Source of the DNA: an uncultured Lachnospiraceae bacterium
GTDB lineage: Bacteria > Bacillota > Clostridia > Lachnospirales > Lachnospiraceae
Length of the DNA: 64,000 bases
Reading direction: 5' to 3'
Assembly: GCA_910586605.1 (NCBI GenBank)
Contig: CAJUJR010000002.1
Location: 6,510 to 70,509, forward strand
Below, piece by piece: positions 17,016 through 26,070 of this stretch; positions within the stretch are counted from its first letter, which is position 1; every line of letters starts with the position of its first letter. The notes beneath the pieces were generated by a model that searched no databases, was not told the DNA's origin, and saw nothing but the letters and a program-made list of their open reading frames with translations. A program made the translations under genes and the position numbers.

Positions 17016-18038
17016 ATGGGGATTATTATGAAATTTTTACGGAATCCTGAAATCCAAAGAGAATTCCTTGCAGCAATTTTTTTGCTGGCAGCAGCAGGCT
17101 TGGTAGCTGTTTATTTAGTTGGGACGCCTGGTGTGGCTTGCGTATTGTTAACAGGGGTGGTTTTTGTAAGCCTGCATTTTCTTTCTGCCTTCCTGCGTTA
17201 CAGGAAAATAGCGTGGATGTCAAAAAACCTGGATGAGATTTTACATGATGACAGTGTTGCCTTGTTGCAGGAATGTGAAGAAGGGGAGCTTGCTATTTTA
17301 CATTCGCAGCTGGGGAAGCTTGTCAGGCAGTTCCGGCAGCAGAATAGTGATTTAAAGAAGGATAGGATATTGCTTGCAGATTCCCTTGCAGATATTTCCC
17401 ATCAGATTAAGACTCCTTTGACTTCTATCCATTTATTGCTCCGTTTTTTGGAAGAGGAGGAAATTACCTTGGAACGCCGTTGTGAAATTTCAAGGGAAAT
17501 TATGCAGCTAATAGAAAGGATTAACTGGCTTGTCTATGCGCTTCTTAAAATGTCGCGCCTGGATGCAGGGGTAGCTGTAATGAAGTCGGAAAAGGTATCT
17601 GTACAGGAACTGGCAGATAAAGCATATGGGCTTGTGGCAGTATCTATGGATATCCGGGGGATTCAATGGAGTACGCAGATAGCAGGCAATGCTTCTTTTT
17701 ATGGGGATTTGCCGTGGAGTGTGGAAGCTATCGGGAACATCTTGAAAAATGCGATGGAACATGTGCCGGAAGGCGGCGGTATTTTCTTTTTTGGTGAAGA
17801 AAATGCGATTTATACAGAGATACGGATTGAAGATGAGGGAAGTGGGATTGCATCGGAGGATTTGCCGCATTTATTTGAACGCTTTTACCGCGGAAAAGGA
17901 AGTGACAGCCAAAGTATAGGGATTGGGCTGCCACTGGCACAAAAAATAATCTTGGGACAGAATGGCACAATAGATGTAAGGAATAGAAAACAGGGCGGTG
18001 CAGTATTCCGCATCCGGTTTTATAAAACGGTTGTTTAA
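17016..18038 (+). CDS. Sensor histidine kinase, short VanS/BceS-like type
   Basis: 340 residues. Two closely spaced membrane helices (about 20-60) leave almost no outside loop, which suggests that the kinase senses within the membrane or through a partner. The HisKA motif SLADISHQIKTPLTS is followed by the N box (GNILKNAMEHVPEGG), G1 (EDEGSGIASED), F box and G2 (GIGLPLAQKII). The start could be ATG 17016 or ATG 17028; the latter begins MKFLRNPEIQ. It is the partner of the upstream regulator, and no ABC exporter is adjacent. Confidence 0.9.
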   Translation: MGIIMKFLRNPEIQREFLAAIFLLAAAGLVAVYLVGTPGVACVLLTGVVFVSLHFLSAFLRYRKIAWMSKNLDEILHDDSVALLQECEEGELAILHSQLGKLVRQFRQQNSDLKKDRILLADSLADISHQIKTPLTSIHLLLRFLEEEEITLERRCEISREIMQLIERINWLVYALLKMSRLDAGVAVMKSEKVSVQELADKAYGLVAVSMDIRGIQWSTQIAGNASFYGDLPWSVEAIGNILKNAMEHVPEGGGIFFFGEENAIYTEIRIEDEGSGIASEDLPHLFERFYRGKGSDSQSIGIGLPLAQKIILGQNGTIDVRNRKQGGAVFRIRFYKTVV

Positions 18039-18137
18039 GTTTCTTGCATTTAGGAAATGGGTATGCTACTATCACTATTAGATATTCATAGTATGCTTTG
18101 CTTAAATACCAGAATAGAAGGTGGAATGGAGGAAAAA

Positions 18138-19703
18138 ATGGCAGATAATTACAGGATTGTTATGGAAGTTTCGGATGAAAATGAGCCGGAAAATGAGTTA
18201 AAGGATGAATGTTTTTTATTAAAATTTGTCCAGTATAAAAAAATCTGTATCCAGTGTCACGACAACCCGGATGCGGATGCATTGGCATCTGGTTTTGCAT
18301 TATATAAATTTTATGAAAGCAAAGGAATTGATGTAACTTTTATTTACAGTGGGTCAAATAAGATAACAAAACCAAATTTACTTTTAATGATACGTGCTTT
18401 GGAGATACCGGTTCAATATGTGACAGAACTGCCGGACTGCGAGTTGCTTTTCCTGACAGACTGCCAGTATGGCTCTGGGAATGTCACATATTTTGAAGCT
18501 CCTGAAGTTGCCACGATTGACCATCATCAATGTGGGATGATGCAGAATGAAAATTATTGGATTAAAAGCAATTTAGGCAGCTGCGCTACGGCTGTTTGGG
18601 CATTGATGAATAATCTGGGTTATCCGTTTAGGGAAGATTTGAATTTATCAACTGCTTTGTACTACGGACTTTATATGGATACGAATCATTTTGAGGAAAT
18701 ATTTCATCCATTGGACAAGGATATGCGGGATTATCTGCAGACAAAGGAGCAGCTTTTGTTCCAGCTTGAGAACACAAATTTATCTATGGCAGAATTGGAG
18801 ATTGCGAGTAAAGCCTTAATTAGTAAGATTTATAATGAAGAGTACCGGTTTGCGGTAATTCCTTCCGAAACATGCGACCCTAATATTCTTGGTATTATCA
18901 GTGATTTTGTAATTCAGGTGGAAGAGATAAATAGCTGCATTGCATTTAACCCGAATTCCGGCGGATATAAAATATCTGTCAGAAGCTGCGACAAAGAGAT
19001 GAAGGCAAACGAGATGGCAGAGTATATTTGCAATGGGATTGGGAATGGTGGAGGCCATCTTACAAAAGCAGGGGGATTTATTGCCATGAAGCCTTTGCAG
19101 GAGACGTATAAGGGGAAGAAAGCCGAAGAGGTCCTGGTTGAGAGGATGGTTGATTACCATAAAGCATATGACGTAATTTATGCGAAAGATTATCGTGCAG
19201 ATTTAAGTGCAATGGAGCGTTACCAGAAGAAAAAGATTATCGTTGGAGTCGTTATGGCCAGTGAATTTTTAAAGGAAGGGACTCCTGTAATGGTGAGGAC
19301 ATTAGAGGGCGATGTTGATTTGCTTGTAGAAAATGATTTGTATTTTATGGTAGGCATAGAAGGCGAAGTATATCCAATCCGTAAAGAAAAGTTTGATAGG
19401 TCGTATCAGCTGGTTGAAGGAGAGCCTGAAATGGCGATGGAATATACGCCAAATGTCCGTAATAATATTGATGGTGAAGTCTATCAATTGATGGATTATA
19501 TGAAGACATGTGTGTCAACAGGTGTTACAAAGATTTATGCGAAAAAACTGGAGCATAATGTAAAGGTGTTTACTGCATGGGATGAGGATAAATACTACCG
19601 CGGCATAGTTGGGGATTATCTTGTTGTAAGGGAAGATGACCTGCATGATGTTTATGTTGTGCGAAGCGATATATTTGATAAGACATATGAAAAAATATCG
19701 TAA
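18138..19703 (+). CDS. DHH/DHHA1 phosphoesterase with C-terminal duplicated module
   Basis: 521 residues from ATG 18138 (GGAGG at 18128); an earlier ATG at 18057 lacks a ribosome site. The metal-binding motifs of the DHH fold are intact: HDNPDADALASG, TDCQ, TIDHHQ and GLYMDTNHF, with the DHHA1 motif GNGGGHLTKAGG. The family hydrolyses short RNAs, pApA or cyclic dinucleotides. The last 150 residues hold two similar modules, GIEGEVYPIRKEKFDRSY and GDYLVVREDDLHDVYVVRS followed by DIFDKTYE. This pattern resembles the PGDY-type domain seen in phage proteins. The TIR gene begins 24 bases after its stop. Confidence 0.85.
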   Translation: MADNYRIVMEVSDENEPENELKDECFLLKFVQYKKICIQCHDNPDADALASGFALYKFYESKGIDVTFIYSGSNKITKPNLLLMIRALEIPVQYVTELPDCELLFLTDCQYGSGNVTYFEAPEVATIDHHQCGMMQNENYWIKSNLGSCATAVWALMNNLGYPFREDLNLSTALYYGLYMDTNHFEEIFHPLDKDMRDYLQTKEQLLFQLENTNLSMAELEIASKALISKIYNEEYRFAVIPSETCDPNILGIISDFVIQVEEINSCIAFNPNSGGYKISVRSCDKEMKANEMAEYICNGIGNGGGHLTKAGGFIAMKPLQETYKGKKAEEVLVERMVDYHKAYDVIYAKDYRADLSAMERYQKKKIIVGVVMASEFLKEGTPVMVRTLEGDVDLLVENDLYFMVGIEGEVYPIRKEKFDRSYQLVEGEPEMAMEYTPNVRNNIDGEVYQLMDYMKTCVSTGVTKIYAKKLEHNVKVFTAWDEDKYYRGIVGDYLVVREDDLHDVYVVRSDIFDKTYEKIS

Positions 19704-19727
19704 CGGATAAGAGAATGGAGGAATGTC

Positions 19728-22721
19728 ATGTCTAAATATGCGGCGTTTATCAGCTACCGCCATGGCGGCATTGATGAGAAGGTTGCAATCCAGATCCATA
19801 AAGAGATGGAACGGTACCGCCTTCCAGGAAAAATTGCAAAAGCAAAAGGGACAAAAAGCCTCGGGAAAATCTTCCGTGATGCAGAGGAACTACGGGCAGC
19901 AAGCAACCTTTCTGAAATTATCCGGGAGGCAATAAGGGAATCGGAATGGCTGATTGTATTATGTACTAAAAGATATAAAGAATCTGTTTGGTGCATGGAA
20001 GAAATAGAATATTTTATTGAACTGCGTGGCAGGGACCGTGTAATTGTTGTTTTAATTGAAGGGGAACCAAATGAAAGTTTTCCTAAAATATTAACTGAAA
20101 TAGAACAGAATGGTGAAACCGTACATATTGAGCCTCTTGCAGTGGATATCAGGGCAGACTCAGAAAAAGATATCTTAAAAAATGTAAAGTATGAGAGATT
20201 TCGTTTTCTGGCAAGGATGCTGGACATTGATTATGATGACCTCCGCCAGAGGCAAAGGGAACGGAAGAAGAAGCAGATTATAGCAGCAGCTTCCGTTATT
20301 TTTGCCAGTGTCAGTATTTTTGTGGGCACTGTTATGATGAAAAACTTTGAATTGGCAAATGCATATGCAGCTTTGGATGATTCCATGCAGCAGACATTGC
20401 GTGGACAGTCATATTATCTGGCAGAATATGCAGGGGAGGCGTATAATGATGGTGACAGGACGACAGCAGCTTTGCTTGCCTTGGAAGCTCTTCCTAAGAA
20501 CCTGAAAGAGCCGGAACGGCCATTTGTAGAAAGTGTAATGCAGTCCCTGACACAAGCTTTGGGGGTATATGATTACAGCAGTGGTTTCCGTACAGACAAG
20601 GTATATTCCCTGGAGGAAGAAGCATATGACGCGAAGGCACAGATTAGCGCAGACCGGCAGGTTATAGTAATAGAAAATTATGTGTATACGGCAGGTAATA
20701 TGTTACAGAGAAAAGTGTATGTGTATAGCCTGCAGGATAAGAGTATGATTTGTCAGTATAATTTATCTGATATGAACCGTTCTTATTATACATCTTCTAC
20801 AAAAAGCAGTTATTTGATGAAGGACAGCAAAACGCTTTTGTATTTGGGGAATGATGGGCTGACAGCGATTGATATCTATACAGGGAAGAAAAAGTTTAAG
20901 GGAGAAGCTGGGGATGAACTTGTTGTCAGTAAAAAAGAAGATATTATTGTAACAACAGATTATAAGGAAGGTTTGCTGCATTTTTATGATGCAGGGGGCG
21001 AGGAAACATTAAATTGTGATTTAGGGACAGAAAATAAATATACACTTTGCGACATTAATTCTGACAGTTCCAGCGTGGTACTTTCTGTAATTGCAGAGGG
21101 CGCAGAAGGATTGATGCTTTTGGATGCTAAAACCGGGGAAAGCACATTTGTCAACCAGTCTGGTGAATGCAGGAATGTATTTTTTATTGATAAAACACAG
21201 CTTTGTTTTATCAGGGAAGACACAGAAGAAGATTTAAAACATATTGTTATCTGTGATGCAGAGTCCCTTGCAGAAAATTATCTGTGCGATGCAAACTGGG
21301 AAATACGTGACGTATGTGCCACACCCAATAACAGTTGTGTTTATTTTCATGGGAAAAAGATTTATGAAGTAGATATTACGACGGGTAAAATGAAATGGCA
21401 GCATGAGTTTTCAAGCAATGTTTTATCAATAGAAGCGGAAGGCAGCCTTTGCGGCGTTACCTGCAGTGATGGGCAAAGTTATTTTTATGATTTAGCTACG
21501 AAGGAATTGATTAATTCTATGGATGGGAACGGCGAGGGCTTTTACATGCTTGCGATAAATCAGGATTATGCATGTATGAGGGATTATTGGGGGCAGAATA
21601 TACGTGTGTATAAAAGACAGGATAACATGAATTCTGATGTTATTTCAACAGATATCTCTGCTGTAGTAGAAGAAAATCCTGATAAATGGTATACTTGCAG
21701 TACAAATGGCGATAAGATTATGCTTGGATATCAGAAAGGGATGAAAAGCGGCGTCCAGGTTTTTGAGGGGGAAGATTTGTCGGTTCTTGGCGGGCAGACT
21801 TTGGAAAAACTGGAATATAGCAATTTTGATAATTTGAGCATTGATATGGAGAATCCGGCATATGTCAGTATCCATGATTATGGGTATGGTGAAAATGCCC
21901 ACTATGATGTAAATACGTTCCGCCCTGTTTTGGAATTTAATGAGGATTCCTACTATTATTATAATGAAGATATGTCGTTGCTATATGTTTCAGATGATAA
22001 TACAGTACAGGAGTATAATGCGGAAACAGGAGAGAGGAAAGAACGATTTTTCCTTCCGGATTCTTATGACAGAGGCCTGAAAATTGGGGATACAAAGGTT
22101 TTTGGGAATGACAGCGGCATATTAATCCAGTCAGGGGATAAGAAAAAGGTAATTGAAGATGCCAGGATTTATACATTCCATGCTGACAGGAAATTATTGT
22201 TTTATAGAAATAGTAACGGGGATAAATGGTATGTATATTCTTTGCCGGAAGACAGGGTTCTTTGTGAAGGGGAAGCTGGGAATTATTCATATACGACTTT
22301 TTTCGGTAATGGGCGTTATTTCTTAAATGATTATAGTGAAGTATATGATATGAGCACATGGGAGAAGGTACTGGATTTGTCAGGCATCAGTAATTCGGTG
22401 TACGGCGTACAGACCAGCATGAAAAGCCCATATTTTGTAGTTTGGTATCAGAATGGGGATGCTGTTTCTAACAGAAAGGTAAGTGGGTTAAATATGGCAT
22501 ACCTCTATAGTAAAGAAAATACAAATGAAATAGTAGGCGTTGTGCCGAATTATGTTGCGTCTACAATGGATGGAAACGTTATCGTGTTTGACGGAGACCA
22601 TACATTATATAAAGTCCCGCTTTATTCTGTGGAAGAATTGGTGAAAAAAGCAAAGGCATATGTGGGTAAGTCAAAACTTACAGAGAAACAGGTTGAGGAA
22701 TATCATTTATATTCTAAATAG
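19728..22721 (+). CDS. TIR domain, single membrane helix, beta-propeller protein
   Basis: 997 residues. The TIR domain covers about 1-165: YAAFISYRH at the start and W88-C89-x-x-E92, where E92 is in the place of the catalytic Glu of NAD-cleaving TIRs. A basic stretch RKKK leads to one membrane helix at about 184-204. Next comes a helical linker with the LALEALP motif, common before WD40 blades in bacterial signalling proteins. About 750 residues of beta-rich repeats follow (for example VDITTGKMKWQHEF, YDLATKELINSM). By topology the propeller is outside and the TIR inside. ATG 19728 follows GGAGG. It may be an NADase switched by an outside signal; activity is not shown. Confidence 0.85.
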   Translation: MSKYAAFISYRHGGIDEKVAIQIHKEMERYRLPGKIAKAKGTKSLGKIFRDAEELRAASNLSEIIREAIRESEWLIVLCTKRYKESVWCMEEIEYFIELRGRDRVIVVLIEGEPNESFPKILTEIEQNGETVHIEPLAVDIRADSEKDILKNVKYERFRFLARMLDIDYDDLRQRQRERKKKQIIAAASVIFASVSIFVGTVMMKNFELANAYAALDDSMQQTLRGQSYYLAEYAGEAYNDGDRTTAALLALEALPKNLKEPERPFVESVMQSLTQALGVYDYSSGFRTDKVYSLEEEAYDAKAQISADRQVIVIENYVYTAGNMLQRKVYVYSLQDKSMICQYNLSDMNRSYYTSSTKSSYLMKDSKTLLYLGNDGLTAIDIYTGKKKFKGEAGDELVVSKKEDIIVTTDYKEGLLHFYDAGGEETLNCDLGTENKYTLCDINSDSSSVVLSVIAEGAEGLMLLDAKTGESTFVNQSGECRNVFFIDKTQLCFIREDTEEDLKHIVICDAESLAENYLCDANWEIRDVCATPNNSCVYFHGKKIYEVDITTGKMKWQHEFSSNVLSIEAEGSLCGVTCSDGQSYFYDLATKELINSMDGNGEGFYMLAINQDYACMRDYWGQNIRVYKRQDNMNSDVISTDISAVVEENPDKWYTCSTNGDKIMLGYQKGMKSGVQVFEGEDLSVLGGQTLEKLEYSNFDNLSIDMENPAYVSIHDYGYGENAHYDVNTFRPVLEFNEDSYYYYNEDMSLLYVSDDNTVQEYNAETGERKERFFLPDSYDRGLKIGDTKVFGNDSGILIQSGDKKKVIEDARIYTFHADRKLLFYRNSNGDKWYVYSLPEDRVLCEGEAGNYSYTTFFGNGRYFLNDYSEVYDMSTWEKVLDLSGISNSVYGVQTSMKSPYFVVWYQNGDAVSNRKVSGLNMAYLYSKENTNEIVGVVPNYVASTMDGNVIVFDGDHTLYKVPLYSVEELVKKAKAYVGKSKLTEKQVEEYHLYSK

Positions 22722-22759
22722 TTGTGTTTTACTTATATTGTTTAGAACAGCCTACACGT

Positions 22760-22824
22760 TAATTTCATAAAATAGCCATTCGCTAACGTGCAAGCACGAC
22801 GAGCCTGCCTATTTTATGAAATTA
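22760..22824. repeat. 16-base perfect inverted repeat after the TIR gene
   Basis: TAATTTCATAAAATAG at 22760-22775 and its exact complement at 22809-22824, with a 33-base loop. The arms are AT-rich with no T run, so it is a poor intrinsic terminator. It is directly joined to a copy of the GTTACTATTCACAGCC repeat and may be part of the same element. Confidence 0.7.
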
Positions 22825-22839
22825 GCCGTGAATAGTAAC
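22821..22839 (-). repeat. GTTACTATTCACAGCC repeat family, copy a
   Basis: Reads ATTAGCCGTGAATAGTAAC on the plus strand, one base different from the common core. It abuts the right arm of the inverted repeat at 22760-22824. Confidence 0.6.
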
Positions 22840-22974
22840 TGATGTCTAGATATTTTCTATAAATTGCCAAAAATGCCATTGCATTTCTAGTATGGCGTGC
22901 TATAATAAGTTATATTAATTATAGTTGCTTAATCTTTTAAGGCTGCCCCCTCAGCAGTTTGTTATTGTATAGGA

Positions 22975-23137
22975 AGATTGCTAAGGTGGTTAAATATTAA
23001 CGGTTTTACTTGGCTGGAATTTTCTCTGTAGTGTTGTTATTGATCGCTATGATACTTGCTACAGACCAGTTTTCCGTCTGGTAGATAGAGATTTATCCTA
23101 TATAAAATTTATTGATAATGAAACACGCTCTAGTAAT
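22975..23137. mobile_element. Diverged relative of the 16085 MITE-like element
   Basis: Shares ordered blocks with 16085-16247: GGTTAAATAT near the left end, TTGCTACA in the middle, and ATTTATCCTATATAAAATTT near the right end (one base different from ATTTATTCTATGTAAAATTT). Its right end carries CTCTAGTAAT and merges with CTAG repeat copy C. With the inverted repeat at 22760 it accounts for most of the 452-base gap between the TIR and BspA-like genes. Confidence 0.5.
23121..23133 (-). repeat. CTAG repeat family, copy C (short)
   Basis: AAACACGCTCTAG, the core 13 bases on the minus strand. It lies about 40 bases before the BspA-like start codon. With copy D at 25228 it flanks that gene in inverted orientation. 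Confidence 0.65.
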
Positions 23138-23173
23138 TTGTTGTAAATAGTATCAGAAATGGGAGGTTTCAAT

Positions 23174-25093
23174 ATGAGAAAAGGAAAAAAAGTGTATAAA
23201 AAGCTGGTATCTTGTATACTGGCGGCAGCAATGGCAGTAACAGGCAGTACAGCATATCCGGGAGGGCGCCAAACGGTTGTGTCTGCTGCTGTGAAAGAAG
23301 GCTCTTTTAAGGATCTTGCGGGTAATACATGGAATGTAATTAAGGATCAGGATGGAGTGATTGAGGATAGCCAGGGGGTTTTGTATCAATTGGACAAAAC
23401 GGCAAATGAAGCTATCGTGATAGGATTTGATTATGAGGACAGGATAGCATCAGATTCTGATTCGGTACAGAAAGGGATTGTTATGGTTCCTGAAAAAGTT
23501 CCGGTCAATTACCATAATTATGAAGAGTACAAAAAGGATGGGACAATAACCGAAACCCCGTTTGTTAGTAGTGATGTAACTGGAATTGGGGACAGTGCTT
23601 TTTCGGGTGCATCTTCTATTACAAGGATAACTGTTTCTGGGAATGTCAAATATTTTGGAAACACAGCATTTGCATCTTGCGTGAACCTGGAAGAACTCCA
23701 TATATTGGCAGCAGATGGGGTAAAGCTTCAGATTGGATCAGAAATTCTTAAAAATTCTGCAAAATGCATGGTATATGGAGAAAACTCTGAACTTAAGGAC
23801 TATGTATCTAAGAATGGATATAGCTATAAAGGGCCAAGCAGCAGCCAGCCTTCCCCATCGCCAAGTGCAGAACCATCTATAGAGCCAAGTACAGAGCCAT
23901 CAACGGCACCAAGTACAGAACCATCTATAGAGCCAAGTACAGAGCCATCAATGGTACCAAGTGCAAAACCATCTATAGAACCAAGTACAGAGCCGTCAAC
24001 GGCACCAAGTACAATAAAACCAAGTGCAGTGCCGGTAGCAACTCCAACTGTAATGCCAGTAACGCCAAGCCCAACGCCGAAAGTACCAGTGTATCCTTCC
24101 ATACCAAGCGTAGCGCCAATTACGCCAAGCCCAGTAGTGATGACGCCACCAGTAGCACAGACATCGGCACCTGGTGAATCGGCAGAACCGACTTTGGCGC
24201 CGACCGCTGCAGCAAATACGCCAGCACCACCAAGTCAGAAGCCAGAAGTAACAGAGAACCCCGATCCACCAGCAACACAGACGCCTGTTAATAGCACACC
24301 TGCACCAGTTCCTCCGACAATAGCGCCATCTCAGGGAGAAACTGTAGTAAAGGATAATGTTACTTATAAGGTTGATACAGACAAAAATAGTGTTTCTGTT
24401 GGTGATATGGGTGACACAAAAAGCGCTGTGGTTACAATTCCGGCGACAGTGAAAGTGAACGGAGAGAATGTGCCGGTTACAGAGATTGAAGAGAATGCCT
24501 TTAAAGGGAATACAACAGTTAAAAAGGTAAAACTGGGTGGTAATGTTACAACGATTGGAGAAGGAGCCTTCCAGGGTTGTACTAAATTGAGCACGGTAGA
24601 ACTTCCTTCCAAGCTGAAAAAGATAGGTAAAAGCAGTTTTAAAGGCTCCGGCTTGAAAAACATAAAGATACCAAAATCTGTTAAGAGCATTGGGACGGCT
24701 GCATTTAAAAATTGCAAAAAGCTGAAAAAAGCTACAATAGGGGGTGCCCCAAAGACAAAAAAAGGTGGGTTGCAATTTGATGGGAAGCAAATTCGCTATG
24801 GCGCGTCAACTGTAACAATTAATATTGGTGATAAAGCATTTGAGAATTGTAAGAAATTAAATAAGGTAATTATTAATGCCTTGGTTAAGATTATTGGAAA
24901 ATCTGCATTTAAGGATTGTAAAGACTTAAGGAGTGTCCTGATATATTCTAAAGTCTTGAAAAAAGTAAAGGGCGGGGCGCTTACAGGTGTAAATAATTGT
25001 AAGATTTCTGTGCCATCGAAAAAAGTCCAGCCATATAAGATTCTGTTTAAGAACAAAGGGCAGGGTAAGAAAGTGGTTGTTGCAAAATTATAA
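23174..25093 (+). CDS. BspA-like secreted leucine-rich repeat protein with Pro/Ser/Thr linker
   Basis: 639 residues from ATG 23174 (GGAGG at 23161). A signal peptide ([21 protein letters not shown]) leads to a first LRR_5 block (about 130-200: [17 protein letters not shown]). A 170-residue low-complexity linker rich in Pro, Ser and Thr follows. A second block of LRR_5 repeats (about 400-620) has motifs such as [18 protein letters not shown] and [17 protein letters not shown]. BspA-type proteins mediate surface binding. No LPxTG or SLH anchor is seen. The linker is encoded by tandem DNA repeats at 23873-24016 that may vary in number. It ends at a strong terminator. Confidence 0.88.
   Translation: MRKGKKVYKKLVSCILAAAMAVTGSTAYPGGRQTVVSAAVKEGSFKDLAGNTWNVIKDQDGVIEDSQGVLYQLDKTANEAIVIGFDYEDRIASDSDSVQKGIVMVPEKVPVNYHNYEEYKKDGTITETPFVSSDVTGIGDSAFSGASSITRITVSGNVKYFGNTAFASCVNLEELHILAADGVKLQIGSEILKNSAKCMVYGENSELKDYVSKNGYSYKGPSSSQPSPSPSAEPSIEPSTEPSTAPSTEPSIEPSTEPSMVPSAKPSIEPSTEPSTAPSTIKPSAVPVATPTVMPVTPSPTPKVPVYPSIPSVAPITPSPVVMTPPVAQTSAPGESAEPTLAPTAAANTPAPPSQKPEVTENPDPPATQTPVNSTPAPVPPTIAPSQGETVVKDNVTYKVDTDKNSVSVGDMGDTKSAVVTIPATVKVNGENVPVTEIEENAFKGNTTVKKVKLGGNVTTIGEGAFQGCTKLSTVELPSKLKKIGKSSFKGSGLKNIKIPKSVKSIGTAAFKNCKKLKKATIGGAPKTKKGGLQFDGKQIRYGASTVTINIGDKAFENCKKLNKVIINALVKIIGKSAFKDCKDLRSVLIYSKVLKKVKGGALTGVNNCKISVPSKKVQPYKILFKNKGQGKKVVVAKL
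23873..24016. repeat. Three tandem 48-base units in the linker of the BspA-like gene
   Basis: Units begin at 23873, 23921 and 23969, each starting CCATCTATAGA. They encode a 16-residue unit rich in Pro-Ser-Thr-Glu. The length is a multiple of three, so copy-number change would keep the frame. Confidence 0.85.
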
Positions 25094-25111
25094 TATAAGA
25101 ATACTAAATTA

Positions 25112-25147
25112 AAAAATCCCTGGAAGAATATTCTTCCAGGGATTTTT
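25112..25147. terminator. Terminator after the BspA-like gene
   Basis: A near-perfect palindrome of 36 bases: AAAAATCCCTGGAAGAAT and its complement, ending GGGATTTTT. Strong stem and T run on both strands, so it can work in both directions. Confidence 0.9.
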
Positions 25148-25227
25148 GTGGGCAAAATGCCTTTCATTTCCGCGAAGGTGACGGATACTATTTAACGTAG
25201 ATGATGTATGGCAAATGAATGATGGCT

Positions 25228-25247
25228 TAGAGCGTGTTTGAAAATTC
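25228..25247 (+). repeat. CTAG repeat family, copy D
   Basis: TAGAGCGTGTTTGAAAATTC; the first C of the CTAG core is changed (CTTAG). It lies between the BspA-like terminator and the promoter of the ABC transporter operon. Confidence 0.75.
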
Positions 25248-25312
25248 CCTAAACTTACAATTTTGTCACTTTAAAGTCATCCCTATGTCATTTGGCTGGT
25301 ATATCCTTTATC

Positions 25313-25341
25313 TTGTAAGCAAGTTTGCTTTTAGATATACT
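25313..25341 (+). promoter_or_regulatory. Promoter of the ABC transporter operon, with palindrome in the spacer
   Basis: TTGTAA (25313-25318), a 17-base spacer and TATACT (25336-25341). A palindrome AAGCAA-GT-TTGCTT (25317-25330) lies in the spacer, where a regulator would control access of RNA polymerase. Confidence 0.6.
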
Positions 25342-25389
25342 GATTTATGTTTAGTATGGAATAAATTGGGAAATGAGAGGAGGACGAAA

Positions 25390-26070
25390 ATGGAGATATT
25401 ACGGGTTGAAAACCTGAAAAAGGTATACGGTCAGGGAGAAAATGAAGTACATGCGCTAGATAGCGTTTCCTTTTCTGTGGAGAAAGGAGAATTTATTGCG
25501 ATTGTTGGACCTTCCGGCTCTGGAAAATCTACTTTGCTGCATATATTAGGAGGTGTAGACATACCAACTTCGGGAAAGGTCTATATGGAAGGGCAGGATG
25601 TATTTGCACAAAATGAGGAGCAGCTTGCAATTTTCCGCAGAAGGCAGGTAGGGTTGATATATCAGTTTTACAACTTGCTTCCAGTATTAAATGTGAAAGA
25701 AAACCTAACGCTTCCGATTTTAATGGATGGAAGGAAGGTCAATCAGGCAAAATTACAGGAAATGCTTCATATACTCCGTCTGGAAGGACGGGAGAAGCAT
25801 CTTCCAAACCAGTTATCAGGCGGACAGCAGCAAAGGGTTTCAATTGGGCGAGCCCTGATGAATACACCGGCGGTTGTGCTGGCAGACGAGCCGACGGGTA
25901 ATCTTGACAGCCGCAATAGCCAGGAGATTATAGAGCTATTAAAAAAGTCCAACCAAAAGTTTGGGCAGACATTGATTATGATTACGCATGACGAAAATAT
26001 TGCTTTACAGGCAAATAGGGTAATCGCCATTGAGGATGGAAGGATTACAAGGGATGAGGTGATGCGGTGA
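25390..26070 (+). CDS. MacB/LolD-type ABC transporter ATP-binding protein
   Basis: 226 residues from ATG 25390 (GAGGAGG upstream); the longer frame upstream covers the promoter. Walker A GPSGSGKST, Q loop YQFYNLLP, signature LSGGQQQR, Walker B VVLADEPTGNLD and the H loop MITHDE are all present. It powers the FtsX-type permease encoded next, whose start overlaps its stop. The MacB/LolD class acts in mechanotransmission such as peptide export or bacitracin-type resistance rather than in uptake. Confidence 0.93.
   Translation: MEILRVENLKKVYGQGENEVHALDSVSFSVEKGEFIAIVGPSGSGKSTLLHILGGVDIPTSGKVYMEGQDVFAQNEEQLAIFRRRQVGLIYQFYNLLPVLNVKENLTLPILMDGRKVNQAKLQEMLHILRLEGREKHLPNQLSGGQQQRVSIGRALMNTPAVVLADEPTGNLDSRNSQEIIELLKKSNQKFGQTLIMITHDENIALQANRVIAIEDGRITRDEVMR

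Noticed and set aside
23996..24790. 264-residue open frame on the minus strand, rich in Cys, Trp and Arg
   Set aside because: It is antisense to the repetitive linker and LRR region of the BspA-like gene. Its composition is a by-product of the repeats and it has no ribosome site.
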